A stretch of DNA of 64,000 nucleotides from Pedobacter frigidisoli (GTDB taxonomy: Bacteria > Bacteroidota > Bacteroidia > Sphingobacteriales > Sphingobacteriaceae), in contig NZ_SJSN01000005.1 of NCBI RefSeq assembly GCF_004331675.1, positions 186,001-250,000 on the forward strand. The letters are read 5' to 3'. The number at the start of each line of letters is the position of its first letter. Positions within the stretch are counted from its first letter, which is position 1. The translations under genes and the position numbers were made by a program. Positions 1 through 9,922 of the stretch are shown piece after piece. The notes below the pieces were generated by a model that saw only the letters and a program-made list of their open reading frames with translations, was not told the origin of the DNA and did no database searches.

Positions 1-826
1 TTGCTTCGGCGTTACTTTTGGCATAAGATAAAGCATCTGTTAATTCCTCTGGCAAATCTATGTGAAAGATTTTTGGCAACACATTTAGTTGCGAAAGCGT
101 ACTAATTGGCTTCAAACCAGGTATAATCGGCACATTGATATCATTTTCTCTGCACTTTTTAACGAAATAAAAATACTTCTGATTATCGAAAAACATTTGG
201 GTTACAATAAACTCAGCACCCATATCTACTTTCTTTTTCAAAAATTTAAAATCAGCATTTAAGTTGGGCGCCTCGAAATGCTTTTCTGGGTATCCGGCAA
301 CGCCGATACAGAAATCACTTTTAAAGGTTTCGATATCCTCGTGTAAAAACTTGCCTTCGTTGTGATTTTTAATATGCTCAATTAAATCCGTCGCATAGCA
401 ATGTCCGCCTTTGGTAGGTACGAAAGAATGATCGGCAGCACGGGCATCGCCACGTAACGCCAAAACATTGTCAATTCCCAAAAACTGTAAATCGATCAAT
501 GCATTTTCTGTTTCTTCTTTCGTAAAACCGCCGCAAATTAAATGCGGAACAGCATCGATATTATATTTATGAATAATGGCAGCGCAAATGGCAATCGTTC
601 CCGGGCGTTTACGGTAAGAAACCTTTTGCAACAATCCATTTTCTTGCTCTTTGTAAATATAATCTTCCCTCAAAGAGGTTACATCAATAAAGGGTGGATT
701 AAACTCCAATAAAGGATCAATGGCATCGTAAATCCATTGAATACTTTGTCCTTTAATTGGCGGCAAAAGTTCGAATGAGAATAAGGTTTTACCCTTTGCG
801 TTTTTTATATGGTCTGTAATTTTCAT
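1..826 (-). CDS. metF: 5,10-methylenetetrahydrofolate reductase (partial, C-terminus cut by window edge)
   Basis: Reduces 5,10-methylene-THF to 5-methyl-THF, the methyl donor for the neighbouring MetH. The reading frame starts at the ATG at 826 and stays open to base 1, giving about 275 residues of a family usually near 300-320. Visible family features are an N-terminal FSFELLPP stretch, the substrate region DVTSLRED, LRGDARA and the later VTQMFFDN segment. It lies 147 bp downstream of metH on the same strand, so the pair is probably one transcript under the SAM-I riboswitch. The last 30-45 residues are outside the window. Identification is firm. Confidence 0.93.
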   Translation of the reverse strand, partial: MKITDHIKNAKGKTLFSFELLPPIKGQSIQWIYDAIDPLLEFNPPFIDVTSLREDYIYKEQENGLLQKVSYRKRPGTIAICAAIIHKYNIDAVPHLICGGFTKEETENALIDLQFLGIDNVLALRGDARAADHSFVPTKGGHCYATDLIEHIKNHNEGKFLHEDIETFKSDFCIGVAGYPEKHFEAPNLNADFKFLKKKVDMGAEFIVTQMFFDNQKYFYFVKKCRENDINVPIIPGLKPISTLSQLNVLPKIFHIDLPEELTDALSYAKSNAEA

Positions 827-838
827 ACCTATTTTATA

Positions 839-960
839 TCTGTCATGCTGAGGCACGAGGCATCTCTAACATTTTAGCAGTAATTCTTTTGTTGCTTACT
901 TCCGTAAATTAATGATTTGTGTTCTTGGCTTGGAGATCCTTCGTTCCTCAGGATGACAGA
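839..960. repeat. Inverted-repeat element between metH and metF
   Basis: The two ends (839-866 and 933-960) are imperfect inverted copies of a 28-bp sequence beginning TCTGTCATGCTGAGG. About 66 bp of AT-rich sequence lies between them. It fills almost the entire metH-metF spacer and could fold as a long hairpin in the transcript. It resembles the short dispersed palindromic elements common between Bacteroidota genes; mobility is not shown here. Confidence 0.6.
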
Positions 961-973
961 AAGCAGAACAACT

Positions 974-3900
974 TTAATAAGCCAAATTCGGTCCTAACCA
1001 CCGCTCTACTTCTTCAATTGGCATTGCTTTTCGTTCTGCATAATCCTCAATCTGATCTTTGGTTATTTTCCCTAATCCGAAATATCTCGATTCTGGATGA
1101 GCAAAGTAAAAACCACTCACGGCAGCTGTTGGATACATGGCATAACTTTCGGTTAATCGCAAGCCAATCTCATTTTCGGCATCAAGCAATTGGAATAAAG
1201 TTCCTTTTTCGGTATGTTCCGGACAAGCTGGATAACCTGGCGCCGGACGAATACCCGCATATTCTTCCTTAATTAATTCTTGATTACTTAAATTTTCCTC
1301 CTTGGCATAACCCCAATATTCCTTACGAACTCGCTCATGCATACGTTCTGCAAATGCTTCTGCCAACCTATCCGCTAATGCTTTTACCATGATGCTATTA
1401 TAGTCGTCGTAATTCGCTTCAAACTCGGCAACCAATTCATCAACACCAATTCCAGTTGTAACCGCAAATCCACCAAAATAATCTTGGATTCCTGTTTCTT
1501 TCGGAGCGATAAAATCTGATAAAGCATAATAAGGTTGTCCATCAACTTTTTCTGCCTGCTGGCGGAGGGTGTGAATGGTTACGGACGATGGAAGATGGCC
1601 AATGGACGATGGAAGATGGCCAATGGATGATGGTTTTTCATTTCCATTTTCCATATTACCTCTTACATCCAATACAATATCGTCTCCTACCGAATTCGCT
1701 GGCCAAAAGCCTATTACGCCTCTCGCAGTTAGTAATTTTTCATCCAAGATTCGTTTTAATAATACCTGAGCATCATCAAAAAGTTTCTTGGCCTCATCGC
1801 CAACATTTTTATCAGCAAATATTTTTGGATAACTGCCACGAAGTTCCCAAGTATGGAAGAAAGGTGTCCAATCAATGTACGGAACCAATTCTTCTAACGG
1901 ATAATTATCGAAAACTCTCGTTCCGGTAAATTCAGGAACTGGAAGATCCTCTTTAAAATCGATTTTAAACTTGTTTTCACGAGCCTGCTCTATTGTTTTA
2001 AAACGCTTGTCAGATCGTTTGTTTAAATGTGCTTCACGAGCTTTATCGTACTCTGCTCTAATTCCAGCAACGTACTCATCCTTTGTTTCTGGATTCATTA
2101 ACGTGCTGCAAACGGTAACACTTCTCGACGCATCCAAAACGTGAATTGCTGGTCCGGAATAGTTTGGCGCAACCTTAACCGCAGCATGAATACGAGAAGT
2201 TGTAGCGCCGCCAATAATCAATGGAATGGTAAAACCCTCACGCTCCATTTCTTTGGCAAAGTGAACCATTTCATCTAACGATGGCGTAATCAATCCACTT
2301 AAACCAATAATATCGGCATTTATTTCTTTGGCTTTTTTAATGATTTCCTGCGCAGGAACCATTACGCCCATATCTATAATTTCAAAGTTATTACAAGCCA
2401 AAACTACGCCTACAATATTCTTTCCAATATCATGAACATCACCTTTTACAGTAGCCATTAAAACTCGTCCAGCAGATGAACTTTGGTTTTGATCGGGATT
2501 ATCTAGTTTTTCCTGCTCGATAAAAGGCAACAAATAAGCAACAGCCTTTTTCATTACCCTTGCAGATTTTACCACTTGAGGCAGGAACATTTTTCCTGCA
2601 CCAAATAAATCTCCAACAATGTTCATCCCATCCATCAACGGACCTTCGATTACTTGGATTGGTCTAGCGTATTTCTGACGAGCTTCTTCCACATCATCAT
2701 CTAAATATTCTACAATTCCTTTTACTAACGAATGCGATAATCTTTCCTCAACCGTTCCTTTTCTCCATTCTTCATCACGAACAATTTCTTTGCCTTTACT
2801 TTTGATGGTATCGGCGTATTCAACCAAACGCTCGGTTGCATCCTCACGGCGATTAAGCAAAACATCCTCTACCCTTTCCAACAATTCTGGCGGAATCTCT
2901 TGATAAACCTCAAGCATACCAGCATTTACGATTCCCATATCTAATCCAGCTTGAATAGCATGGTAAAGAAAGGCGGAATGCATCGCTTCCCGAACCGTAT
3001 TATTTCCTCGAAAAGAGAACGAAATATTGGAAACTCCTCCGCTTACTTTAGCATGAGGTAGGTTTTCTTTTATCCACCTTGTGGCATTTATAAAATCGAC
3101 TGCATAATTATTATGCTCTTCCAGTCCTGTAGCAACGGTTAAAATATTTGGATCAAAAATAATGTCTTCGGCAGGGAAACCAATCTCATGAACCAAGATA
3201 TCGTAACTTCTCTTACAGATTTCTTTTCTACGCTCATAGTTATCGGCTTGACCTTTTTCATCAAAAGCCATTACTACAACGGCAGCACCATATTGCATAA
3301 TCTTGCGGGCACTTTCACGGAATTTATCCTCTCCTTCTTTTAAAGATATGGAGTTAACAATTCCCTTTCCTTGCAAACATTTCAAACCATTTTCAATCAC
3401 CGACCACTTAGATGAATCGACCATGATGGGCAGTTTTGCAATATCCGGCTCAGAAGCAATTAAGTTTAAGAACTTAGTCATGGCAGCTTCCGAATCCAGC
3501 ATTCCTTCATCCATATTCACATCGATTACCTGCGCACCACCTTCTACTTGTTGCAAGGCAACGGCAAGGGCAGCTTCGTAATCGCCCCCTAAAATCAGTT
3601 TAGAAAATTTTGGAGAACCAGTAATATTTGTTCTTTCGCCGATGTTCACGAAAATGCTTTCTGGTGTGATGGTAACGGGTTCTAACCCGCTTAAGCGCAT
3701 GAATGGCTCAATTTTAGGGATTTTTCTTGGTGATGCTTTTCTAGCATTCTTAGCAATGCAGCCAATATGCTCTGGTGTAGTACCACAACAACCACCTACG
3801 ATATTCACAAAACCCGATTCAATAAAATCATCAACCAAATGTGCAGTTTCATGTGGCTGTTCATCATAAGCGCCAAATTCATTAGGCAAACCTGCATTTG

Positions 3901-4702
3901 GATAAGCTGAAACATAACACCCAGCTTTTGCAGCCAATTCCTCAATATGTGGACGCATTTCTTTTGCACCTAATGCACAGTTAAAACCAATACTCAATGG
4001 TTTGGCATGCATTACCGAGTTCAAAAAAGCTTCTGCCGTTTGTCCGGACAGTGTTCTGCCTGAGGCATCGGTAATGGTTCCAGAAATCATAATTTCCAGT
4101 TTACGACCGATAATTTCCTCGTATTTTTTGATGGCAACAATGGCCACTTTTGCATTTAAGGTATCGAAAATGGTTTCGATTAATAGCACATCAGAACCAC
4201 CATCTACCAAACCACGAACTTGCTCGTAATAGGCAGTTTCCAGTTCATCAAAATAAACTGCCCTATAACCTGGGTCGTTTACATTTGGCGACATAGAAAG
4301 CGTACGATTGGTTGGGCCTATTGCACCAGCTACGAAACATTTCCGATCGGGATTGGCCGCCATAAATTCGTTAACGGCTTCCTTGGCAACACGAGCACCT
4401 TCAAAGCTCATCTCGTAAGAAAGATCTTCCATCTGGTAATCGGCCATGGAAATCCTTTGAGTACTAAAGGTATTGGTTTCGATAATATCGGCGCCAGCAT
4501 TTAGATACTCTAGGTGTATAGCTTTTATAATATCTGGACGAGTGATATTCAGCAAATCGTTGTTGCCTTTTACATCGCAAGGATGGTTTGCAAAACGTTC
4601 ACCTCTAAAATCGGCCTCCGTTAAAGTATATCGCTGAATCATGGTGCCCATCGCCCCATCAATCACCAAAATACGTTTCTCTAATTCTTCTCTTATACTC
4701 AT
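974..4702 (-). CDS. metH: Cobalamin-dependent methionine synthase
   Basis: Transfers methyl from 5-methyl-THF to homocysteine through cobalamin. At 1242 aa it matches the usual four-module enzyme. The homocysteine domain (about 1-330) has the zinc cysteines in GFNCALG and [11 protein letters not shown] pterin-binding domain follows (about 345-620), then the B12 cap and Rossmann domain with DVHDIGKN (the D-x-H-x-x-G cobalamin ligand), then the C-terminal AdoMet reactivation domain with [12 protein letters not shown]. The start is the ATG at 4702, about 120 nt after a SAM-I riboswitch. Oddity: near residues 1020-1040, in the reactivation domain, there is an in-frame tandem repeat (SSIGHLP twice) that normal MetH lacks. 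The rest of the protein looks intact. Confidence 0.97.
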   Translation of the reverse strand: MSIREELEKRILVIDGAMGTMIQRYTLTEADFRGERFANHPCDVKGNNDLLNITRPDIIKAIHLEYLNAGADIIETNTFSTQRISMADYQMEDLSYEMSFEGARVAKEAVNEFMAANPDRKCFVAGAIGPTNRTLSMSPNVNDPGYRAVYFDELETAYYEQVRGLVDGGSDVLLIETIFDTLNAKVAIVAIKKYEEIIGRKLEIMISGTITDASGRTLSGQTAEAFLNSVMHAKPLSIGFNCALGAKEMRPHIEELAAKAGCYVSAYPNAGLPNEFGAYDEQPHETAHLVDDFIESGFVNIVGGCCGTTPEHIGCIAKNARKASPRKIPKIEPFMRLSGLEPVTITPESIFVNIGERTNITGSPKFSKLILGGDYEAALAVALQQVEGGAQVIDVNMDEGMLDSEAAMTKFLNLIASEPDIAKLPIMVDSSKWSVIENGLKCLQGKGIVNSISLKEGEDKFRESARKIMQYGAAVVVMAFDEKGQADNYERRKEICKRSYDILVHEIGFPAEDIIFDPNILTVATGLEEHNNYAVDFINATRWIKENLPHAKVSGGVSNISFSFRGNNTVREAMHSAFLYHAIQAGLDMGIVNAGMLEVYQEIPPELLERVEDVLLNRREDATERLVEYADTIKSKGKEIVRDEEWRKGTVEERLSHSLVKGIVEYLDDDVEEARQKYARPIQVIEGPLMDGMNIVGDLFGAGKMFLPQVVKSARVMKKAVAYLLPFIEQEKLDNPDQNQSSSAGRVLMATVKGDVHDIGKNIVGVVLACNNFEIIDMGVMVPAQEIIKKAKEINADIIGLSGLITPSLDEMVHFAKEMEREGFTIPLIIGGATTSRIHAAVKVAPNYSGPAIHVLDASRSVTVCSTLMNPETKDEYVAGIRAEYDKAREAHLNKRSDKRFKTIEQARENKFKIDFKEDLPVPEFTGTRVFDNYPLEELVPYIDWTPFFHTWELRGSYPKIFADKNVGDEAKKLFDDAQVLLKRILDEKLLTARGVIGFWPANSVGDDIVLDVRGNMENGNEKPSSIGHLPSSIGHLPSSVTIHTLRQQAEKVDGQPYYALSDFIAPKETGIQDYFGGFAVTTGIGVDELVAEFEANYDDYNSIMVKALADRLAEAFAERMHERVRKEYWGYAKEENLSNQELIKEEYAGIRPAPGYPACPEHTEKGTLFQLLDAENEIGLRLTESYAMYPTAAVSGFYFAHPESRYFGLGKITKDQIEDYAERKAMPIEEVERWLGPNLAY
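1583..1633 (-). repeat. 21-bp in-frame tandem repeat inside metH
   Basis: Two exact 21-bp units (1583-1603 and 1604-1624) and a 9-bp partial third unit. Because 21 is a multiple of three, metH stays in frame and gains [16 protein letters not shown]. The purine-rich ATGGAAGATGG style resembles the ATGGAAAATGG repeats upstream of metH near 4715, so it may derive from the same class of intergenic repeat. Confidence 0.8.
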
Positions 4703-4712
4703 TCTGTTATTA

Positions 4713-4776
4713 GATGTGGGATGGAAAATGGAAAATGGAAAGACACATCAAACATCTTACATTAAACATCTTACAT
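4713..4776. repeat. Low-complexity repeat in the metH leader
   Basis: Direct repeats of GGAAAAT (about 4724-4740) and of AACATCTTACAT (about 4749-4775) lie between the riboswitch and the metH start. They form part of the mRNA leader. No coding potential is seen. Confidence 0.45.
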
Positions 4777-4825
4777 CTCCAAAAAGGCTTATTCAAAAAG
4801 TTGGTACGTGAATCGTAATCCTAAA

Positions 4826-4927
4826 CTTATCTGGTCCCGAATTTATTCGGGATAGAATGTAGCACCTTGTGTGGTCACAGGTTGCTAAGACTTCGTTGGG
4901 TCTAATCCCTCCGTCTTTCTTAATAAG
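4826..4927 (-). promoter_or_regulatory. SAM-I (S-box) riboswitch upstream of metH
   Basis: Read on the minus strand, the segment begins CTTAT and ends ATAAG, which closes stem P1. Inside are conserved S-box pieces in order: AAAGACGGAGGGATTAGACC, then GAAGTCTTAGCAACC, the P3 pair AGCAACCT...AAGGTGCT, and P4 formed by TCCCGAAT / ATTCGGGA. These match the SAM-I fold. SAM is the end product of the methionine pathway, so high SAM should lower metH-metF expression. No U-tract terminator is obvious between the aptamer and metH, so control may be translational or use another structure. Confidence 0.92.
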
Positions 4928-4936
4928 CATACAAAA

Positions 4937-5044
4937 ATGCAACAAAGCATCATCAATTCCAAAATTTATCGGTTAGCTACCAAATAAAATTACAAAGGCC
5001 ACGCAAAACTGCATGGCCTTAAGAATATTGTTCTGTTTGGAGGA
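4937..5044. other. Remainder of the intergenic gap between the riboswitch and the Bax inhibitor-1 gene
   Basis: AT-rich sequence that should hold the metH promoter near the riboswitch end, plus the terminator-like hairpin at 4995-5020. I see no gene here. The whole 4703-5044 gap therefore consists of repeat, riboswitch, promoter region and terminator. Confidence 0.5.
4995..5020 (-). terminator. Hairpin after the Bax inhibitor-1 gene
   Basis: AAGGCC(A) pairs with (T)GGCCTT around an A-rich loop. On the minus strand it is followed by the broken U-rich run TTTGTAATTTTATTT. It sits just past the stop of the gene ending at 5045, as expected for an intrinsic terminator. Confidence 0.6.
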
Positions 5045-5800
5045 TTATTTTTTTCCTCCGAAAATACGAAGTAAGAAAAGGAAGATGTTTAAGAAATCCA
5101 AGTATAATGATAAGGCAGCTACAATAGCCATCTTTTTAGACTCTACAGCCAAAACCTGTTCTCCACTTGCCTCAATACCTTCACCAATACGCTTAATTTT
5201 TTGAACATCATAAGCTGTTAAAGCTGTAAATATTGCAATACCAATGTATGCCATAAATAAACTAAAGCTTTCGCTCTGGATGAACATATTGATTACTGTT
5301 GCGATAACTAAACCAATTACACCAACCATTAAGATCGGTCCGAATTTGCTTAGATCGATATTTGTCGTGTACCCCATGAAGGCCATGATACCGAAAATAC
5401 CAGCAGCACCAGCAAAACAGCTTACTACCGACCCTGATGTATATGTAAGGAGAATAAAGCTTAAACTAATTCCCGTTAGCACAGAATAAAGTACAAATAC
5501 GCCTATTAACGACGGTAATGAAAGTTTACTTAAACCAAATCCCATTAACAAGACCAAGCCAAGTGGTGCAAACATGGCTATGTAGCCAAATATCGACATA
5601 CCAACTTTCCCAGTTTCAGGATTAATTGTCATTAAGTATTGCATTAATTGTTCATTTGTACCGAACAGATATGCCGCAACAGTCGATAAGCTCAATGCTA
5701 CAAACATCCATAAAAAGACATTTGCGAAGAACTTTTTAGAAACTGATCCTTCTTGCACAAAAACACTGTCCTTTTGATAATTATAATTTTGTTGTTCCAT
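5045..5800 (-). CDS. Bax inhibitor-1 / YccA family membrane protein
   Basis: A 251-aa inner-membrane protein with about seven hydrophobic segments from residue 25 to the end. A short hydrophilic N-terminus precedes them, and the C-terminus has the family segment LTAYDVQKIK followed by LYLDFLNIFLFLLRIFG. The bacterial YccA/BI-1 family is linked to membrane proteostasis and ion leak; the exact role here is unknown. It starts with ATG at 5800 and appears monocistronic with its own terminator. The N-terminus is rich in Asn, Tyr and Gln (MEQQNYNYQKD), common in Bacteroidota members of this family. Confidence 0.9.
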   Translation of the reverse strand: MEQQNYNYQKDSVFVQEGSVSKKFFANVFLWMFVALSLSTVAAYLFGTNEQLMQYLMTINPETGKVGMSIFGYIAMFAPLGLVLLMGFGLSKLSLPSLIGVFVLYSVLTGISLSFILLTYTSGSVVSCFAGAAGIFGIMAFMGYTTNIDLSKFGPILMVGVIGLVIATVINMFIQSESFSLFMAYIGIAIFTALTAYDVQKIKRIGEGIEASGEQVLAVESKKMAIVAALSLYLDFLNIFLFLLRIFGGKK

Positions 5801-5839
5801 TTTAATTTTTATGTATTTAAACAGTATAAAAATAATATT

Positions 5840-6406
5840 TTAATTCAATCTTTTTGTCAGCAATTCTTCAACTTTTTTGTAGAACTGTAGCGGCTTAAGT
5901 GTTCGCCAGGGCATATTATCAAAAGCACCACCAAAGTTAATGTAATAATCAATGCTATTATCCCTAAACTCGGTAATTACATGTTCCTGAAAGTTTACAC
6001 CAACAATCCAGCCATCTTCCACTTCTTGAAACCATTCTTCATAATAACTATCATCAGAAGCATGAAAGTTTAATACATTTTCTCCTATCAGGATAAATTT
6101 ATCAATGCCTTCATCCATCATCAACTCCAAAATATCACGCTTCAATAACATGATATCGTTATTAATGGCATCGTTCCATTCGCCAATAAATTCTATAATG
6201 GCATAGCAGCGATCGTAATCTGCATACAAAACTTTCATGTAAAGCGTATTCGATCCAAACTCATCCCATTGAGGGTGTAATAAGAAGTTATAGATCTGCT
6301 TATCGAAATAAAGCTCAGAGTATTCGGTGTTGTAAAATGGAGAACGCTCATCTTCTGCCGAGATATAATCATCTCTCCATTGGTAATAAGGCTCTATTTC
6401 ATGCAT
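5840..6406 (-). CDS. Conserved-looking hypothetical protein, 188 aa
   Basis: I do not recognise a named domain. The protein is acidic and rich in aromatic residues (many D, E, Y, W), with no signal peptide or membrane segment, so probably cytoplasmic. Amphipathic segments such as DILELMMDEGIDKFILIGENVLNF suggest a mixed alpha/beta fold. It starts at ATG 6406 and ends 39 bp before the Bax inhibitor-1 start, same strand, so the two may be co-transcribed. Codon use and length support a real gene. Confidence 0.75.
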   Translation of the reverse strand: MHEIEPYYQWRDDYISAEDERSPFYNTEYSELYFDKQIYNFLLHPQWDEFGSNTLYMKVLYADYDRCYAIIEFIGEWNDAINNDIMLLKRDILELMMDEGIDKFILIGENVLNFHASDDSYYEEWFQEVEDGWIVGVNFQEHVITEFRDNSIDYYINFGGAFDNMPWRTLKPLQFYKKVEELLTKRLN

Positions 6407-6424
6407 AATATTAAATTAGTGGAT

Positions 6425-6590
6425 GATTTACTGGCGATCGATAAATAATTTTGAATGGGTGAGTTTTGAATGAGTGAATGGCTTACTGGCTATCGAAAAT
6501 AAATTTTGAATGAGTGAGTGTAGTTAAACGATCGCTATATTCTCTCATTCACTCATTCAAAATTCACCCATTATTCTCTAACTCAATCAT
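6425..6590. repeat. Palindromic GAATGAGTGAG repeat cluster
   Basis: Two direct copies of a unit like TACTGGC(G/T)ATCGA...TTTTGAATG(A/G)GTGAG lie at about 6430-6460 and 6485-6520. An inverted counterpart, CTCATTCACTCATTCAAAATTCACCC, lies at about 6543-6568. The segment can fold into a long hairpin just after the murQ stop and may help end transcription. It does not code for protein. Confidence 0.6.
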
Positions 6591-6593
6591 TCC

Positions 6594-7400
6594 CTATTGT
6601 TGCCCTGCCTCTACAGCTTTTCTCACACTTCCGTATTGTGATAATAAACTTGCGGCTTCATCATATTCAATGTTCAATTCATCGGCCACCATTTGCGTTC
6701 CGCGATCTACCAATTTATTATTGGTTAACTGCATATCCACCATTTTGTTTCCGACAACACGACCCAATTGAACCATTACTGTGGTACTCAGCATGTTTAA
6801 AACCAATTTTTGAGCAGTTCCAGATTTCATACGCGTTGAACCCGTAATAAATTCAGGTCCTACTACAACCTCAACAGGAAAGTCAGACTCAGCAGCAATT
6901 GGCCCGCCGGTATTGCAAACTATGCATCCCGTTAAAATACCATGTTTGCGAGCCGTGTTTAAACCGCCTATCACATAAGGCGTAGTACCAGACGCGGCCA
7001 AACCCACTAAGCAATCCTTTTCGTTGATGTTAAACTCTTGAAGATCTTTCCAGGCCTGCACATCATCATCTTCGGCGAATTCTACCGCTTTTCTAATTGC
7101 AGTATCGCCACCGGCAATTATACCCACCACCCAATCAAAAGGTACACCGTAAGTTGGCGGACATTCGGATGCATCCACAACGCCCAAACGGCCACTTGTA
7201 CCAGCACCAATATAAAAAAGACGACCGCCTTTTTTCATTCGCTCGGCAACAGCCGACGTTAATTTTTCTATTTGAGGCAAAGATTTCTCAACTGCATAGG
7301 CAACAGTTTTATCTTCGTTGTTAATGCCCTGCAGAACTTCCAACACAGACATTTCATCAATGTGGTTATAATTAGAATCTTGCTCGGTAACTCTATTCAT
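6594..7400 (-). CDS. murQ: N-acetylmuramic acid 6-phosphate etherase
   Basis: Cleaves the lactyl ether of MurNAc-6-phosphate to give GlcNAc-6-phosphate and lactate during peptidoglycan recycling. The SIS sugar-phosphate domain shows GAGTSGRLG, the signature DASECPPT and the later TGSTRMKSGTAQK. I choose the ATG at 7400 (268 aa, starting MNRVTEQDSN) over the longer frame to 7487, because the family begins at this point and the extra 29 residues look like untranslated AT-rich sequence. It is divergent from the protease gene at 7591. No NagA or transporter partner is adjacent, although a NagZ-like enzyme is at 56575. Confidence 0.94.
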   Translation of the reverse strand: MNRVTEQDSNYNHIDEMSVLEVLQGINNEDKTVAYAVEKSLPQIEKLTSAVAERMKKGGRLFYIGAGTSGRLGVVDASECPPTYGVPFDWVVGIIAGGDTAIRKAVEFAEDDDVQAWKDLQEFNINEKDCLVGLAASGTTPYVIGGLNTARKHGILTGCIVCNTGGPIAAESDFPVEVVVGPEFITGSTRMKSGTAQKLVLNMLSTTVMVQLGRVVGNKMVDMQLTNNKLVDRGTQMVADELNIEYDEAASLLSQYGSVRKAVEAGQQ

Positions 7401-7590
7401 AAAATTAATTTTGATAAAATTCGGTAAATTCTTTCTAAAAACTACCCTAAAGACCCAAAAATATGTGTCATAAATTTCAAATGGCACATCTACCCCGTTA
7501 ATTTATGTTAAATATTAGAAACAAAAGACACGAAATTACCGTTAAAAAATAGACCAACTCGCTAATTTTCATAAATTTGCAGTAAGGCTG

Positions 7591-9198
7591 ATGAAAAAAA
7601 ATACCCGTAATAATATATTAATTGCAATAAGCTATTCTGTGATTTTAATAGTGGGTATGGTTTTGGGCATAAAGTTCATCAAAGACCAAGGTTTTGGCGT
7701 TAAAAGAAGTCCGCAACTAGCCAGCAATAGCGACGGAAAATTAGCGGAAATTCTACACATCATCAACAAGAATTATGTCGATGATATCAATACAGATTCA
7801 CTCGAAAATCTACCAATCGATAGCGTTTTACATCAATTAGATCCGCATAGTGTTTACTTGCCGCCAACAGATGCGCAAGATATGACCGACAATTTGGAAG
7901 GCAATTTCGAGGGTGTTGGGATAGAATATTACATGCTCAACGATACCATGATGGTAACTGGCGTAGTTAAGGATGGGCCGGCTTCTCAAGCTGGCATAAA
8001 ACTGGGCGATAAAATCTTAAGCATAGATACCGCAGTTGTTAGTGGTAGAAATTTACCGAAGGATCAACTTACTGGCCGTTTTAGAGGTAAGGCAGGCAGT
8101 GGCGTTAGCGTAGTTTTAATGCACAACGGCACCCAAGCGCAAAGCCGTTTAATGGTTACCCGAGGCAAGGTAAACATTAGCAGTATTGATGCTGCCTACA
8201 TGATAAATGCTGAAACGGGCTATGTTCGCATTAGTAAGTTTGGCGCCAATACCGATAGCGATTTTTCTGCAGCAGCCAACAATTTAAAAGCAAGGGGAAT
8301 GAAAAAACTCATTCTCGATCTTCGCGATAATGGAGGTGGATATTTTTCTGCCGCCACAGGCTTGGCAGATCAATTTCTTGCTGAAAACAAGCTTATCGTT
8401 TACACGCAGGGCAAGCATGAGCCCCGAACCGATTATTTTTCTACTGGAACAGGCGCTTTCCAAAATGGAAAACTTGCTGTACTGATTAATGAAAACACCG
8501 CATCGGCCAGTGAAATTGTTGCAGGCGCCATTCAAGATTTAGGTCGTGGAATTATAGTTGGTCGCCGTTCTTTTGGAAAGGGCTTGGTTCAGGAACAGTT
8601 TGCCTTTGATGATGGTTCTGCGCTTAACCTGACCATTGCTAGATATTACACACCATCGGGTCGTAGCATCCAAAAATCGTATAAAAAAGGCTACGATGCC
8701 TACAAACACGAGTTGGATGAACGGATGATGGATGGTGAACTTACCGGAGATCATACCTCTTTTCAAGATTCTATAGAAAAAAATGAGGGTGTAAATGTTC
8801 AGCCGAATAAAAGGATTAAAACCAGCGGAGGTATTCAACCTGATGTATTTGTGAAGCTAGATACTTCGGGATACAATAAGTTTTACGCCAATTTGGTGAG
8901 CAAAAAAGTATTGTCAGATTATGTTTTCAATGTTTTAACAAATCGTTACAGCGCCAGTTTTATAGATCAGAACATCAATTCGTTTGCCTTGGGCGATACC
9001 GATTTTAGAGATTTTATTGGTTACATCCAACGTAAGAATGTCGCTATCGATCGGATGCAATTATACAGTTCGAAGGCTGTTATCTTAAACGATTTAAAGG
9101 CTTTGCTTTGCCGCTATTACCTTGGCGATGTTGGTTATTACCGAGCCGCAAACCAAACAGACAACGCTATTAAACAGGCACTCGTAAATTTGCAATAA
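7591..9198 (+). CDS. S41 family C-terminal processing peptidase
   Basis: A periplasmic or envelope protease of the CtpA/Prc family, 535 aa. Residues about 8-28 form a signal anchor. A PDZ domain spans about 85-170 (GVGIEY..., then GDKILSIDT). The S41 catalytic core follows, with TASASE containing probable nucleophile Ser305 and SFGKG containing Lys330; the 25-residue spacing fits the known Ser/Lys dyad. A C-terminal extension of about 130 residues is typical of Bacteroidota forms. The upstream TAAATTTG at 7572-7579 fits a -7 box and would give a very short leader. It is divergent from murQ. Confidence 0.92.
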   Translation: MKKNTRNNILIAISYSVILIVGMVLGIKFIKDQGFGVKRSPQLASNSDGKLAEILHIINKNYVDDINTDSLENLPIDSVLHQLDPHSVYLPPTDAQDMTDNLEGNFEGVGIEYYMLNDTMMVTGVVKDGPASQAGIKLGDKILSIDTAVVSGRNLPKDQLTGRFRGKAGSGVSVVLMHNGTQAQSRLMVTRGKVNISSIDAAYMINAETGYVRISKFGANTDSDFSAAANNLKARGMKKLILDLRDNGGGYFSAATGLADQFLAENKLIVYTQGKHEPRTDYFSTGTGAFQNGKLAVLINENTASASEIVAGAIQDLGRGIIVGRRSFGKGLVQEQFAFDDGSALNLTIARYYTPSGRSIQKSYKKGYDAYKHELDERMMDGELTGDHTSFQDSIEKNEGVNVQPNKRIKTSGGIQPDVFVKLDTSGYNKFYANLVSKKVLSDYVFNVLTNRYSASFIDQNINSFALGDTDFRDFIGYIQRKNVAIDRMQLYSSKAVILNDLKALLCRYYLGDVGYYRAANQTDNAIKQALVNLQ

Positions 9199-9382
9199 CT
9201 AATTTTCACTTACTTTTAGAAAAGCAAGGACAGCAGATTTTTTTAGTGTTCGTCCTGCTGTGCATTATAGCTTCGCAAAAAGCTCCGCTGCCATTCCCAT
9301 CAGGTTTAGTTAACAAAAGCTTGATTTAAAAACTTCGGTCTTAGGAGCCAAAGATCTATATTCGCCTATCTAATTTATCAAA

Positions 9383-9892
9383 ATGATAGAAACCGAACGT
9401 TTGATATTAAAACCCCTCACCCACGATCAGCTATTGAAATACATTAAGGATGATCATTCTTTAGAAAAGGAACTTAAGCTGCTTCCAACTAAAAAGAACA
9501 TCTCCCCTGCCCTACATGATGCCTTGGAGCAAACCATTCTCCCCAACGTTTTCGATAAGGATAAAGATTATTTGTACAATACCTTATGGACCATTATTTC
9601 CAAACCAGACAATAGAATGGTTGGCGATATTTGTTTTGTAGGCGAACCCGACCCAAATGGAGAAATTGAGATTGGTTATGGCACTTATGAAGAGTTTCGT
9701 GGTAAGGGTTTTATGACAGAGGCCGTTGGCAGAATTGTGGAATGGGCAAAAGAACAAGCTCAAGTAAAATCAATATTCGCCAATACCGCAAAAGACAATA
9801 TTGCCTCTTACTCTATTTTAGAAAAGAATAACTTTATCCATGTCGGCGAAGTTGATGATATGTTGATGTGGAAGATTATAATAAGAAGCTAA
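9383..9892 (+). CDS. GNAT acetyltransferase, RimJ/RimL type
   Basis: A 169-aa cytoplasmic N-acetyltransferase. It opens IETERLILKPLT, typical of the RimJ/RimL (Acetyltransf_3) branch. Motif A is EIGYGTYEEFRGKGFMTEAV, containing the acetyl-CoA R-G-K-G-x-M loop, and the C-terminal part has NIASYSILEKNNF. The substrate cannot be inferred. It is preceded by 184 bp of non-coding sequence with a weak stem (ACAGCAG / CTGCTGT near 9230) and ends convergent with the next acetyltransferase. Confidence 0.85.
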   Translation: MIETERLILKPLTHDQLLKYIKDDHSLEKELKLLPTKKNISPALHDALEQTILPNVFDKDKDYLYNTLWTIISKPDNRMVGDICFVGEPDPNGEIEIGYGTYEEFRGKGFMTEAVGRIVEWAKEQAQVKSIFANTAKDNIASYSILEKNNFIHVGEVDDMLMWKIIIRS

Positions 9893-9922
9893 ACTAACCG
9901 CTCAGCCCAAAAGATGAATCAA

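Noticed and set aside
919..1272. 117-aa frame on the plus strand over the metH C-terminus
   Set aside because: It is antisense to metH, has no family features and shares its position with the inverted-repeat spacer.
9199..9382. Stem ACAGCAG / CTGCTGT after the C-terminal protease gene
   Set aside because: The loop is 18 nt or longer and no T run follows, so it is too weak to call a terminator.
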